From: Streptosporangium lutulentum
Lineage (GTDB): Bacteria > Actinomycetota > Actinomycetes > Streptosporangiales > Streptosporangiaceae
Length of the DNA: 64,000 nucleotides
Assembly: GCF_030811455.1 (NCBI RefSeq)
Contig: NZ_JAUSQU010000001.1
Span: forward strand, 868,001 to 932,000
Direction: 5' to 3'
Below, piece after piece: positions 15,993-25,426 of the stretch (within the stretch, counting starts at the first letter, position 1; every line of letters starts with the position of its first letter). A program made the translations under genes and the position numbers. The notes below the pieces were generated by a model, which was not told where the DNA came from, searched no databases, and saw only the letters and a program-made list of their open reading frames with translations.

Positions 15993-17513
15993 TCAGTCTC
16001 GTTCCACGGTGTCCTCGAGCACGATCCGGCCGATGATCGCGTATTTGGCGGGGTTGGTGGCTTTGAGGTAGAGGGCGAGCCCGGCCCCCAGCAGGGCCAG
16101 GCAGAGCACGATCCAGGGGATCAGCGTGAAGAACGCGGACTTGGAGGCCTCGCCGGCGGCGGCCTCCTGGTTCTGGAAGAGCAGGAAGACGACGTAGATC
16201 ATGGCCAGACCGCCGACGAGCGGGGCCAGCAGGGTGCGCCACCAGGAGGCGGTCTCGGGGTGCTTCTTCCTGGCGTGGAAGTATCCGATGACGGAGAAGG
16301 AGCAGAGGGTCTGGACGATGAGGATCGCCAGCGTGCCGAGCACCGCGAGCAGGGTGTAGATGTGCAGGTAGGGGTCCATCCCGGCGAAGAAGAACGCGAG
16401 GACGATGATCACGGAGATCACGGTCTGGACGAATCCGGCGATGTGGGGGGAGCCGTGCTTGGGGTGGGTGGTGCCCAGGGTCCTGCGGGTGCCGGGAATG
16501 AGGTCCTCGCGGCCGATGGCGTACAGGTAGCGCGAGGCGCAGTTGTGGAAGGCCATCGAGCAGGCGAACGAGCCGGTCAGGATGAGGATCTTGAAAAGGT
16601 CGACGGCCCAGGCGCCGACCAGTTGCCCGGTGGGATCGAAGAAGACCCCGGCGAACTCCTTGGCGGCGACCTCAGGGGCCTTCACTCCGTTGGCGGCGAC
16701 CGTCATCCAGGAGACGAAGGTGTAGAACAGGCCGATGCCGACCACGGAGACCAGCGTGGCCTTGGGGATGATCCTCTTGGGGTCGCGTGACTCCTCGCCG
16801 TACATCGCGGTCGACTCGAAGCCGACCCAGGACCAGAAGCACATGAACAGCCCGAGGCCGACGGCGCCGGTCGTCAGGCCGGTGGTCTGGAACGCCCTGA
16901 CCGGGTTGAGCGTCCCGGCCATGAGACCGTCGGGCCCGCCGCCGTGGAACAGGGTGACGGTGGCGGTCAGGGCGAGCATGAGGATCTCGGTGACCAGGAA
17001 GACGCCCAGGACCTTGGCGGTCAGGTTGATGTCGAAGTAGGTCAGGATCGCGTTGAGGGCCAGTCCGAACAGGGCGAACCACAACCAGTGGATGTCCACC
17101 CCGGCCAGGCTCTTGAAGGTGCCGTTGGCCGAGTAGGCGAAGAAGCCGATGATCGAGGCTTCGAAGATCACGTATGCCATGGTCGCCAGGAGTCCGGCCA
17201 CCATGCCGACGACCTGGCCGAGGCCGTGGGAGATGTAACCGTAGAACGCGCCGGCGGAGGTGATGTGCTTGGCCATCGCCACGTAGCCCACGGAGAAGAC
17301 GGTGAGGACGATGGTCGCCACCAGGTAGCCGGCGGGGACGCCCAGGCCGTTGCCGAAACCGAGGGCTATCGGGACGTTGCCGGTCATCGCGGTGATGGGG
17401 GCGGCGGTGGCGACTGCCATGAAGATGACGCTTGCGAGCCCGACGGCGTCCTTGCGCAGGCGGTTGACGCCGTCGGTCGGAGCCTCGGGCTTCTCGGTGA
17501 TACTCAACGACAT
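15993..17513 (-). CDS. APC-family amino-acid permease
   Basis: 506 residues from ATG 17513. Twelve or so membrane segments are visible. The N-terminal half has the APC signature (LASVIFMAVATAAPITAMTG, then GVPAGYLVA and TSAGAFYGYISHGLGQ), and mid-protein CFWSWVGFESTAMYGEE is the conserved segment near the substrate site. It exchanges or imports amino acids or amines across the cytoplasmic membrane. The longer open frame upstream is not used because similarity begins here. The gene stands alone. The 420 bases upstream of its start hold its promoter region and the aldo/keto reductase terminator but no further gene. Confidence 0.88.
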   Translation of the reverse strand: MSLSITEKPEAPTDGVNRLRKDAVGLASVIFMAVATAAPITAMTGNVPIALGFGNGLGVPAGYLVATIVLTVFSVGYVAMAKHITSAGAFYGYISHGLGQVVGMVAGLLATMAYVIFEASIIGFFAYSANGTFKSLAGVDIHWLWFALFGLALNAILTYFDINLTAKVLGVFLVTEILMLALTATVTLFHGGGPDGLMAGTLNPVRAFQTTGLTTGAVGLGLFMCFWSWVGFESTAMYGEESRDPKRIIPKATLVSVVGIGLFYTFVSWMTVAANGVKAPEVAAKEFAGVFFDPTGQLVGAWAVDLFKILILTGSFACSMAFHNCASRYLYAIGREDLIPGTRRTLGTTHPKHGSPHIAGFVQTVISVIIVLAFFFAGMDPYLHIYTLLAVLGTLAILIVQTLCSFSVIGYFHARKKHPETASWWRTLLAPLVGGLAMIYVVFLLFQNQEAAAGEASKSAFFTLIPWIVLCLALLGAGLALYLKATNPAKYAIIGRIVLEDTVERD

Positions 17514-17865
17514 GGACCTTTCTGCGATCGGCGCTGTACAGAAGGGGTGTGGCGGCGATAATCGCAGCGAGCCGACCCAGCGAACCAAGCGAATTACCAC
17601 CAAATGGGTTGTGAGATGTCATATCACCACAAATTGCGTCAAAGGTGGGTAAAGTTCGCAGTCATCTAGTAAGGGGCCGGGAATCATCCCGCCATGCCCT
17701 CGCGTCAGGCGATGATCTTTTCCGCGGGAAGGCCCGTCCGCCCGCGGCACCGGCCGGGGGCGTCCGGCTCACCGGTTCCGGGGGTCGCCTCCCCGCCGCG
17801 GCCGCCCCCCGTTGAACCGGTCGGGGCAGGGCCGTCGCCCACCTCGGTGCACCGCTCCTCCGCGA

Positions 17866-17899
17866 AGGGGCCTGCCGCGGTCGACCGCGGCAGGCCCCT
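17866..17899 (-). terminator. Hairpin terminator of the aldo/keto reductase gene
   Basis: A 15-bp perfect stem with a TCGA loop, 34 bp in all, lies 35 bases beyond the reductase stop. Confidence 0.8.
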
Positions 17900-17933
17900 C
17901 GTCGTGCTCCGCTCCGTCGCGGACCGCTCCGCC

Positions 17934-18857
17934 TTACCGGGACGCGGTGTCCAGCAGGGCCAGCTCGTCCTCGGACAGGACCAGACCGGCGACCGCGAGC
18001 AGCGGCTGGAGCTGCTCGACGTTGCGGGCGCTGGCGATCGGCGCGGCCACCGTGGGCTGCGCGGCCAGCCAGGCGAGCGCGATGGTGGCCATGGCGACGC
18101 CGTGGTTGGCGGCCACCTTGCCCAGGGCGTCGAGCACGCGCGGACCGCGCTCGGTCTCCAGGTACTGCGACGCCTTGCCCGCGCGGGGGCTGTCCACCTC
18201 GACACCCGGCCGGTACTTACCGGTCAGGAACCCGCGGGCCAGGCCGAAGTACGGCGTGCTGGTCAGCCCGCCGTCCAGGACCGCCTGGCGCAGCGCGCCC
18301 TCGTAGTCCCGCTCCAGCAGGTTGTAGTGCTGCTGGAGCACGCCGTACCTCGCCAGGCCGTCGCGCTCGGAGATCGACAGCGCCTCCGTCAACCGCTCGG
18401 CGCTGTAGTTCGAGGCGCCGATGTTGCGAACCTTGCCCTCCTCGACGAGTGCGTCGAACGCGCCGAGGGTCTCCGCCAGGGGGGTCTCGGCGTCGTCGAA
18501 GTGCGCCCAGTACAGGTCGATGCGGTCGGTCTGCAGACGTCGCAGCGACTCCTCGGCGGCCTCGCGGATGTTGGCCGCCGACAGCCCGGGACGGCTGGGC
18601 AGCGAGCCCACCTTGGTCGCCAGCACCATCTGGTCGCGGTTGCCACGAGAGGCCATCCACTCACCGATGATCGTCTCGGACTCCCCGCCGATGTTCCCGT
18701 CCACCATGTGGGTGTACGCGTCGGCGGTGTCGATGAAGTTGCCTCCCGCCTCGGCATAGGCGTCCAGCACGGCGAAGGAGGCGTCGCGGTCCGCGGTCCA
18801 GCCGAATACGTTGCCGCCCAGGCAGAGCGGGAAGAGGTTCAGCTCAGAAATACTCAT
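17934..18857 (-). CDS. Aldo/keto reductase
   Basis: 307 residues, a full-length (beta/alpha)8 AKR. The catalytic tetrad is intact: D43 and Y48 (FIDTADAY), K82 (LATKVGS) and H119 (YWAHFDD). The NADPH-binding C-terminal part contains ASARNVEQLQPLL. Such enzymes reduce aldehydes and ketones with NADPH in the cytoplasm; this form resembles the YajO/PdxI-like general AKR branch. It is divergent from a TetR-family gene 180 bp away, which may repress it. The substrate is unknown. Confidence 0.92.
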   Translation of the reverse strand: MSISELNLFPLCLGGNVFGWTADRDASFAVLDAYAEAGGNFIDTADAYTHMVDGNIGGESETIIGEWMASRGNRDQMVLATKVGSLPSRPGLSAANIREAAEESLRRLQTDRIDLYWAHFDDAETPLAETLGAFDALVEEGKVRNIGASNYSAERLTEALSISERDGLARYGVLQQHYNLLERDYEGALRQAVLDGGLTSTPYFGLARGFLTGKYRPGVEVDSPRAGKASQYLETERGPRVLDALGKVAANHGVAMATIALAWLAAQPTVAAPIASARNVEQLQPLLAVAGLVLSEDELALLDTASR

Positions 18858-19025
18858 GACATCACTCTATTTCCCGGACGATCACCCGTTTCCCCGGCAC
18901 CGCCGTTGACCGTCGGGGCACCGTTTCGCGCCATGGGCGACAGCGGCGGCCGGCACCCGGCCCCCGTACGGCGTGCGTACGACGCTCTCTCCCCGGCGTC
19001 ATGGAAACCCGGCCACGTCCGGGGC

Positions 19026-19031
19026 TATGGT
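19026..19031 (+). promoter_or_regulatory. -10 element of a likely leaderless promoter (TetR gene)
   Basis: TATGGT lies 6 bases before GTG 19038 with no Shine-Dalgarno sequence. Confidence 0.4.
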
Positions 19032-19037
19032 CAAGCC

Positions 19038-19622
19038 GTGAGCAGCCTCAGACCGCGCTCCAGGCGCACGCGCGACGCCTCGGATCCCGGTACGCGCACG
19101 CGCATCCTCGACGCGGCCGAAGAGCTGTTCGCCGGGGGTGGTTACGAGGCGACCCCCACCGCGGAGATCGCGCGGCTGGCCGACGTTCCCAAGGGGCTCG
19201 TCTTCCACTACTTTCCCAAGAAGATCGACGTGCTGGTGGCGCTGATCGACGAGCGCACGCTCGTGGAGGAATCCCCGGAGGTGGAGGCCGTTCCCGGCGA
19301 CGCGGCGGGCACCCTGTCCCGCCTGGCCAGGCGCCTGCCGCTCAGCGCCTCTCCGGCGATGCGCCGCATCCTCTTCCGCGAGGCCGACACGCACGGCTCG
19401 GTCAGGGACCGGCTCGGCCGCCTGAACGGTGAGATCATCCGGCGGGCCCGGTTCGCGCTGGAACTGGCGTTGCCGACCCCGCGCGGCGACGCCGCCCGGC
19501 TGGAGGTGGCGGCGGTCACCTTCGCCGCGGTGCTGCTCTACCAGGAGAACCTCTGCCAGCTCACCGGCCACCACATCGACCCCGACGCGGTCGCCGAGCT
19601 GATCGCCCACGCCCTGGGATGA
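19038..19622 (+). CDS. TetR-family transcriptional regulator
   Basis: 194 residues from GTG 19038, where the arginine-rich tail preceding the helix-turn-helix begins; the frame is open for more than 1 kb upstream without support. The N-terminal HTH (TRTRILDAAEELFAGGGYEA, AEIARLADVPKGLVFHYFPK) is typical. The C-terminal ligand domain is family-specific and its effector cannot be predicted. Divergent orientation to the aldo/keto reductase and convergence with the WS/DGAT gene suggest control of one or both and itself. Confidence 0.9.
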   Translation: MSSLRPRSRRTRDASDPGTRTRILDAAEELFAGGGYEATPTAEIARLADVPKGLVFHYFPKKIDVLVALIDERTLVEESPEVEAVPGDAAGTLSRLARRLPLSASPAMRRILFREADTHGSVRDRLGRLNGEIIRRARFALELALPTPRGDAARLEVAAVTFAAVLLYQENLCQLTGHHIDPDAVAELIAHALG

Positions 19623-19637
19623 GGGCCCGGCCGGCTC

Positions 19638-21173
19638 TCAGACCGCGATCATCTCCATGACCGGACGAGGATCGGACGCCCCCACCGGCCGGACCAGCCC
19701 CACCTGCCGTCCCATCGGCTCCGCCCCGGCCGGCTCGATCAGGTCCATCAGCTCGTCCATGGCGTCCCGCAGGTAGTCCATCAGCCGCCAGACGTCCTTC
19801 ACCCGGTCCGGGCAGGAGAGGATGCCGAAGTCCAGCGAACCGTCGTAGGAGAAACAGGTGATGTTGACCCCGCCGCTCACGTCGGTCAGCACCGACATGG
19901 GGTAGTAGCCGAGCACCCGGGCCCCGCACAGGTACAGCGGGAGCTGCGGCCCCGGCACGTTCGAGATGATCAGATTGATCGGGGGCAGCACGATCGAGGC
20001 CAGCCGGAAGACCGCGGAGGTCGCCCGTGCGGTGATGGCCGCGGGCAGCACCGAGGACAGCTCGCTCAGCCAGGTGGCGGGGGAGCCGGCGAATCGCCGC
20101 TTGGCCGTGCGCATCGTCTGCCCCATGACCCGCAGGCGGTCCAGGGGGCAGGCCAGATCGGTCGGCATCGGAGTGATCATGACGGAGAGCTGGTTGCCGA
20201 CCATGTCCAGGGCGCTCGCCGTACGGACCGCGACGGGGACCGCGGCGATCAGCGGCTGGTCGGGCAGCGCGTCGTGCTCGCGCAGCCAGGAACGCAGTGC
20301 CGAGGAGCACAGCGTCATGACCACGTCGTTGACGCTGCTCCCGGAGAGCTTGGCGATCCGCTTGACGTCGTCGAGCGGGATCGACCCGTAGGAGAACCGC
20401 CGTTCGGGGCCGATCGGGCCGTTGAACGGCGTGCGAGGGGCGGACAGCGAGGGCAGCTCCGGCAGCTCCGCGACCTGACCCGAGATCATCCGGGTGGCGG
20501 CGGCCATCATCCGGGCGCCCGGCAGCGCCGCGGCCACCGGGATCGCGTCGAGATCGGCCACCATGCGGCCCAGCGAGCGCAGCGCCCTGGCGGGCTGGGT
20601 CACCGTCCGGGTCACGGCCCCGGCGAGCATGGTGACCAGGTCCGGGGCGCTGGTCGCGGGGGAGGGCTCCGGCGGTTCGACGACACGTGGTTCGGGGGTG
20701 AGGTCCAGCAGGGCGGCCAGGGTCTCCGCGCCCGACACCCCGTCGATGGCGCAGTGGTGGACCTTGGCGTAGAGGGCGACCCGGCCGCCGGCCAGGCCCT
20801 GGATGAGATGCATCTCCCAGAGCGGGCGGCCACGGTCCAGGTGCCGTTCGTGGATCAGGGCGACCTCCTCGGCGAGCTGGGCCTCGTCACCCGGAAACGG
20901 GAGGGTCGCCTCGTAGACGTGGTCGGCGACATCGAGATCGGGAACCTCCGTCCAGTACGGATGGTCCAGGCCGAACGGCACACCGGCGAGGCGCAGGCTC
21001 AGTGCCGGGGCGAGATGCAGCCGTTGGCGGAGCAGCCCGATCAGGGCTTCCCGCGTGACGGCACCCGTGGGAGCGCAGACCGGATCGAGGATCGCCACCC
21101 CGGCGACATGGGCCGCGGTGGTGGCCGATTCGGCGTGAAGGAACTGCGCGTCGAGTGCGGTCAGTTGGCGCAT
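19638..21173 (-). CDS. Wax ester synthase/diacylglycerol acyltransferase (WS/DGAT)
   Basis: 511 residues from ATG 21173 with AGGAGG upstream. The active-site motif HHxxxDG is present as HHCAIDG (139-145). The C-terminal NVPGP motif (ISNVPGPQLPLYL) is also intact, and the N-terminus LTALDAQFLHAE is typical. WS/DGAT enzymes join acyl-CoA to diacylglycerol or long-chain alcohols at the inner membrane face, making triacylglycerol or wax-ester storage lipid. The protein is somewhat longer than the common ~460 residues. It ends 15 bases from the convergent TetR gene. Confidence 0.93.
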   Translation of the reverse strand: MRQLTALDAQFLHAESATTAAHVAGVAILDPVCAPTGAVTREALIGLLRQRLHLAPALSLRLAGVPFGLDHPYWTEVPDLDVADHVYEATLPFPGDEAQLAEEVALIHERHLDRGRPLWEMHLIQGLAGGRVALYAKVHHCAIDGVSGAETLAALLDLTPEPRVVEPPEPSPATSAPDLVTMLAGAVTRTVTQPARALRSLGRMVADLDAIPVAAALPGARMMAAATRMISGQVAELPELPSLSAPRTPFNGPIGPERRFSYGSIPLDDVKRIAKLSGSSVNDVVMTLCSSALRSWLREHDALPDQPLIAAVPVAVRTASALDMVGNQLSVMITPMPTDLACPLDRLRVMGQTMRTAKRRFAGSPATWLSELSSVLPAAITARATSAVFRLASIVLPPINLIISNVPGPQLPLYLCGARVLGYYPMSVLTDVSGGVNITCFSYDGSLDFGILSCPDRVKDVWRLMDYLRDAMDELMDLIEPAGAEPMGRQVGLVRPVGASDPRPVMEMIAV

Positions 21174-21460
21174 CGTTGAGCCTCCTAACAGGAAAAGAAA
21201 GAAACGGGTGTGGCCATCATCGCTTCGGCTCGTTTCCACCCCGTTTCGTCTGGGCGACCTTGGGAGTCTTTCAGATAAATCCCGTCGGTCAGGCAGGGGG
21301 TTACGGTGACACGCCCTACCTGATCACCAGATATGGTCGCCGCCCAGGGAAAGCAATTCTTATGGTCTCCCCTCGGTAAGAATTGTGTGCGAATTCGCCA
21401 TGTGATTGTTGTGACCCCTGCGCCGCCACACCGACGGCGTTTCGTTTCATCCGTTTGTGT

Positions 21461-22855
21461 TCAACCGTTCACGACCGTCACGGGATGGCCCGCGACGGCG
21501 TCGAAGAGATAGCCGAAGTCGTTGTGCGGGGTTCGCGACGGCTGGACCGCGCCGGTCTCGTCGGTGGCCCGGGCGAGCAGGATGTGCGGACCGGTCTTGA
21601 GCGGGTTCCAGCCGATGTGCCAGCGGGTCCAGGCCGGGACCACATGCGGGCCGCGAAGCCGGGCCTGCCGCCAGGTCGTCCCGCCGTCGACGCTCACCTC
21701 CACCCCGGCGATCCGGCCGTTGCCCGACCACGACCGCCCGTGCAGCACGTACGGGTGCCCGGCCCGCAACTCGGCGTCCCAGGGCAGCTCGAAGGCGCTC
21801 TTGACCGTCTGGAGGGCCAGCGGCGCGCTGCCCTCGGGCGGGTGGTCCTCGCCGAACATCCGGTAGAAGTCGGTGTTCCAGGGCGAGGCCAGCGGCGAGG
21901 TGGAGACCTCGATGTCGCCCACCCACTTGACCGAGGCCAGGCCGATCCACGAGGGGACGACCAGCCGTACCGGGTAGCCGTGGTCGGGGGGGAGAGGCCG
22001 GCCGTTCATCTCGTACGCGAGGATGACGTCCTTGAGCGCCTTGGCCACCGGGATCGGGCGGCGCACCGGCCCGTAGTCGACCCCGTCGCACACGTAGTGG
22101 GGGTCGAGCCCGCGCGGCATGACATCGACGGCGTCCGGGGTGAGCCCGGCCCGGTCCAGCACCGTGGACAGCGGTACCCCGCGCCAGCGGGCCACCCCGA
22201 TGCCGCCGAGCCTCCACGGGGTGCCGGAGATCTCCTGACGCTGCTGGGTGGTGAAGAGGCTCCGGCCGTTGCCCGCGCACTCGATCGCGACGTCCCGCGT
22301 CACCGCGGGGAGCGCGAGCAACTCCTCGTAGCCGAAGCTCCGGGGGTTGGTCAGCCCGGAACCGTGCAGCTCCAGCCGCCAGGTCGCCGCGTCGATGATC
22401 GGGGTCGAGGTGTGGTTGCGCACGAAAAAACGCTCGTTGGGCACGTGATAGCCGACGTCGCGCACCGCCTCCCAGCGCATCTCGGCGTTGGTCCCGTGCG
22501 CGATGAACAACTCCGGTGGCAGCTCCTTGACGATCCCCTCGGCGACCGTCCTGATGGCCTCCCCGTCGGTCGCCCGCTCGCCCACGGCCTGACCGGCGAC
22601 CGCCTCGTCCAGGACGGCCCGCCCCGCGACGCCCTCTCCGGCGACCCGCTCCACGAGCGTCTCGCCGGCCGTCTTCCCGTCAACCGTCTTCTCGCCGGCT
22701 GTCTCGTCGTCGACGGTCTCGTCACCGGCGATCCCTCCGTCGACGGTTCTCCCGTCGACGGAGGCCAGCCGGAGCCGGTCGGGATCGTTCCTGGTGGGTC
22801 GCCCGGCCCAAGCACGCTGGTGAACGGTCTCGTCGGCGAAGCCCTCATGCGGCAT
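21461..22855 (-). CDS. Sulfite-oxidase-family molybdopterin enzyme with repeat-rich N-terminus
   Basis: 464 residues from ATG 22855. The Moco domain contains IECAGNGR, where C193 is the expected molybdenum ligand, plus GGIGVARWRGVPL and VVPSWIGLASVKWV. The C-terminal dimerisation domain has SWSGNGRIAGVEVSVDGG. No Tat or Sec signal and no heme domain are seen, so this is a cytoplasmic SorA/YedY-like member whose electron acceptor is unknown. Residues ~33-100 are a degenerate repeat rich in TVDG and AGE steps that is not part of the family core and looks like an expanded linker. Confidence 0.88.
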   Translation of the reverse strand: MPHEGFADETVHQRAWAGRPTRNDPDRLRLASVDGRTVDGGIAGDETVDDETAGEKTVDGKTAGETLVERVAGEGVAGRAVLDEAVAGQAVGERATDGEAIRTVAEGIVKELPPELFIAHGTNAEMRWEAVRDVGYHVPNERFFVRNHTSTPIIDAATWRLELHGSGLTNPRSFGYEELLALPAVTRDVAIECAGNGRSLFTTQQRQEISGTPWRLGGIGVARWRGVPLSTVLDRAGLTPDAVDVMPRGLDPHYVCDGVDYGPVRRPIPVAKALKDVILAYEMNGRPLPPDHGYPVRLVVPSWIGLASVKWVGDIEVSTSPLASPWNTDFYRMFGEDHPPEGSAPLALQTVKSAFELPWDAELRAGHPYVLHGRSWSGNGRIAGVEVSVDGGTTWRQARLRGPHVVPAWTRWHIGWNPLKTGPHILLARATDETGAVQPSRTPHNDFGYLFDAVAGHPVTVVNG

Positions 22856-22935
22856 GAAGCATCATCCTCTCCCCTACTCCTATTTCCTACCAAGAAACAA
22901 GGGTAATCCGTAAGGGGGAGAAGGCCGTGTTGCCG

Positions 22936-24618
22936 TCAACGTCTCAGAAAGTTCATCAGCCGCTCCACCGGCCAGGTGTTGATCACATCGTCGCTGGTCA
23001 GCCAGGCGCGCTGGGCGATGCCGATGCCGAACCGCTGGTTGTCCAGATGGGGCACGGCGTGGGCGTCGCTGTCGACGGAGAACTTGACGCCGTGGTGGCG
23101 GGCCAGCCGTACCAGGTCGGAGGGAAGGTCGGAACGGTCGGGAAAGGAGTCGATCTCCATCGCGGTGCCGGTGCGGGCGGCGGCACGGAACACCTCGTCC
23201 CAGTCGGCGTCCACCGGCGGGCGTGCGCCGATCTTGCGGGTGGTGGGGTGGCCGATGATGTGCACGTGCGGGTTCTCGCACGCGGTGACGAACCGCCGGG
23301 TCATCTCCTCGCGCGACTGGGTGAAATGCGAGTGCACGCTCGCCACGCACACGTCGAACCCCGCCAGCACCTCGGCCGGCCAGTCGACCGAGCCGTCGGG
23401 GGCGATGTTGAGCTCGCTGCCGTGCAACAGTCGCATATCCGGATATTTCGACTGAAGTCGGCGTAGCTGCTCGCGCTGCTCCAGGGCCTTCTCCAGCGTC
23501 ATCCGCTGCATCGCCAGCTCGGGCGCGTGATCGGTCACCGCGTAGTAGGAATGGCCGCGCGCGTGGGCGGCGGCGACCATGTCCTCCAGCGAGGCGATGC
23601 CGTCGGTCAGATCGGTGTGGGTGTGCAGGTCGCCCTTGAGGTCGTCCGCGGTGACGAGCACGGGCAGCTCGCCCTTGAGCGCGGCGGGGATCTCCCCGCC
23701 GTCCTCGCGCAGCGTCGGCGGGACCCACTGCAGGCCGAGCGCCTGGTAGATGTCTTCCTCGCGCTCGGCCGCGATCACCCGCTCGCCCTCGAACAGGCCG
23801 TATTCGGAGAGCTTCCAGCCCTTTTTCACCGTGATCTCGCGCAGGTGCACGTTGTGCTCCTTGGAACCGGTGAAGTACTGCATCGCGGCCCCCCAGGACT
23901 CGGCCGGAACCACCCGCAGGTCCACCTGGACTCCCTGGACGGTGCGGATCGAGGTTTTCTTCTCACCCGAGGCGATGACCTCCGCGACGTAGGGCTGGGC
24001 TTTGAAGTCGTCCATCAGGGACGTGGGGCCGACCGCGAGGATGTCGATGTCGCCGATGGTGTCCTTCATCCGGCGCAGCGATCCGGCGTAGGCGATCCGT
24101 TCGGCGGGCAGCGAGGCGATGATCCGCTCGGCCAGGTCCATCGCCACACCGAGATGTACCCTGGTACCGCTCCGGGCAAGCTGCTCGATGCCCTTGAGCA
24201 GGTTTTCCTCGGTCTTGGCGCCGAAGCCCTTCACCCCCTTCAGCCGCCCCTCCCCGATGGCGCCCGCCAGGGCCTCCGGGGAGTCGATGCCGAGCTCCTG
24301 GTAGAGGAAGACGGCCTTCTTCGGCCCGAGGGAGGCGATCCGGGTCAGCCTCCTGACCCCCTCGGGAACCTTGCCGCGCAACTCGTCGAGCTGCCGGAAG
24401 CTGCCTCTCTCCAGATGCTCCTCGACCTTCTTGGCGATCGCCTCGCCCACCCCGGGCACGCTCCGCACGGCCGTGGTCGCGATGTCCTCGGGAAAACCCG
24501 CGATCGCCTTGGCCGCCTTCTGGTAACTGCGGACCCGGAACGCGTCACCACCCGTCATCGCGAACAGCTCGGCGTATTCCTCCAGCGCGGCTGCCACGTC
24601 TTCGTTTGCTCGTGCCAT
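22936..24618 (-). CDS. polX: DNA polymerase/3'-5' exonuclease PolX
   Basis: 560 residues, the normal PolX length. Order: helix-hairpin-helix 8-kDa-like region (VPGVGEAIAKKVEEHL), polymerase palm with AGSLRRMKDTIGDIDIL carrying catalytic acidic residues and VDLRVV, then a C-terminal PHP domain beginning KGDLHTHTDLTDG and ending with DSDAHAV. PolX fills small gaps in base-excision repair and its PHP domain gives Mn2+-dependent 3'-5' exonuclease activity. It lies 81 bases downstream of the oxidase start in the same direction but is functionally unrelated. Confidence 0.95.
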   Translation of the reverse strand: MARANEDVAAALEEYAELFAMTGGDAFRVRSYQKAAKAIAGFPEDIATTAVRSVPGVGEAIAKKVEEHLERGSFRQLDELRGKVPEGVRRLTRIASLGPKKAVFLYQELGIDSPEALAGAIGEGRLKGVKGFGAKTEENLLKGIEQLARSGTRVHLGVAMDLAERIIASLPAERIAYAGSLRRMKDTIGDIDILAVGPTSLMDDFKAQPYVAEVIASGEKKTSIRTVQGVQVDLRVVPAESWGAAMQYFTGSKEHNVHLREITVKKGWKLSEYGLFEGERVIAAEREEDIYQALGLQWVPPTLREDGGEIPAALKGELPVLVTADDLKGDLHTHTDLTDGIASLEDMVAAAHARGHSYYAVTDHAPELAMQRMTLEKALEQREQLRRLQSKYPDMRLLHGSELNIAPDGSVDWPAEVLAGFDVCVASVHSHFTQSREEMTRRFVTACENPHVHIIGHPTTRKIGARPPVDADWDEVFRAAARTGTAMEIDSFPDRSDLPSDLVRLARHHGVKFSVDSDAHAVPHLDNQRFGIGIAQRAWLTSDDVINTWPVERLMNFLRR

Positions 24619-24835
24619 AACCTCAGCCTAGAAGATCGCACCGACGTTTCCCCAGGGTGATCCTCGGCGGGGAGGTGCACGCCCGAGCGGTACTGCGACC
24701 GCGCACTTCCCCGCGAAAAATCCTTCCGTCGCGCCCGGATGTCGGCCGGGTGGACGGACCAGGTGGCGAGTCAGGCGGGCAAACCTTGGATCGATCGGTG
24801 GTTTCTTCGCATCCGGGCCGGGGCAGTCAGCCGAA

Positions 24836-25321
24836 ATGATGCGGGATCTCGCGGAGGGAGCCCTCGGTGGTGTGCTCGCCACCGCGGTCATGAGCGCCGT
24901 GATGCTCGCCGGAGACCGGGCCGGGCTGATGGGGGAACATCCGCCCCAGCGCATCGCCAGAGCCGCGCTTCCCGGCCCCATGCATCGGCCCAAGCCGGGT
25001 GAGGGCGTGCTCGGCGCGGCCGCGCACTTCGCCTTCGGCGCCGCCTGCGGGGCGCTGTTCGCCGTGACCGTGGGCGGCCGCGAATCCCGGCCGTCGCTGG
25101 GTGCCGCGTACGGCCTGGCGATCTGGATCGTCAGCTACCAGGGATGGGTGCCCGGCCTCGGCATCATGCCGCCGATCCACCGTGACCGTCCGGAACGCCA
25201 GGCCGTCATGGCCGCCGGACACGTGACGTACGGGGTGGTCCTGTCGTTCGTCCTGAACCGCCTGCGTCACGACGGGCGGCGGTCGCGCCACCCGCGCCAC
25301 GACCGGGTCATGGCGACCTGA
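24836..25321 (+). CDS. Small membrane protein (DUF6789/DUF1440-like)
   Basis: 161 residues from ATG 24836 (ATG 24839 is an alternative). Three to four hydrophobic segments are visible: GALGGVLATAVMSAVMLAG, AAHFAFGAACGALFAVTVG, AAYGLAIWIVSYQGWVPGL and GHVTYGVVLSFVLNRL. The glycine-rich helices and paired AH/GH motifs resemble the DUF6789/YagU-type families of unknown function. The tail is basic. It stands alone between polX and the sigma-factor gene. Confidence 0.6.
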   Translation: MMRDLAEGALGGVLATAVMSAVMLAGDRAGLMGEHPPQRIARAALPGPMHRPKPGEGVLGAAAHFAFGAACGALFAVTVGGRESRPSLGAAYGLAIWIVSYQGWVPGLGIMPPIHRDRPERQAVMAAGHVTYGVVLSFVLNRLRHDGRRSRHPRHDRVMAT

Positions 25322-25426
25322 CCCGACCTCGACGCGGCCTTCACGTAAGAATTGTCCCTTCTAATCCGTTTTTAGATATTTCTAAGGCGGGTGGTAATCG
25401 GAGCCGCTCCGGAGGGACTACTGGGT

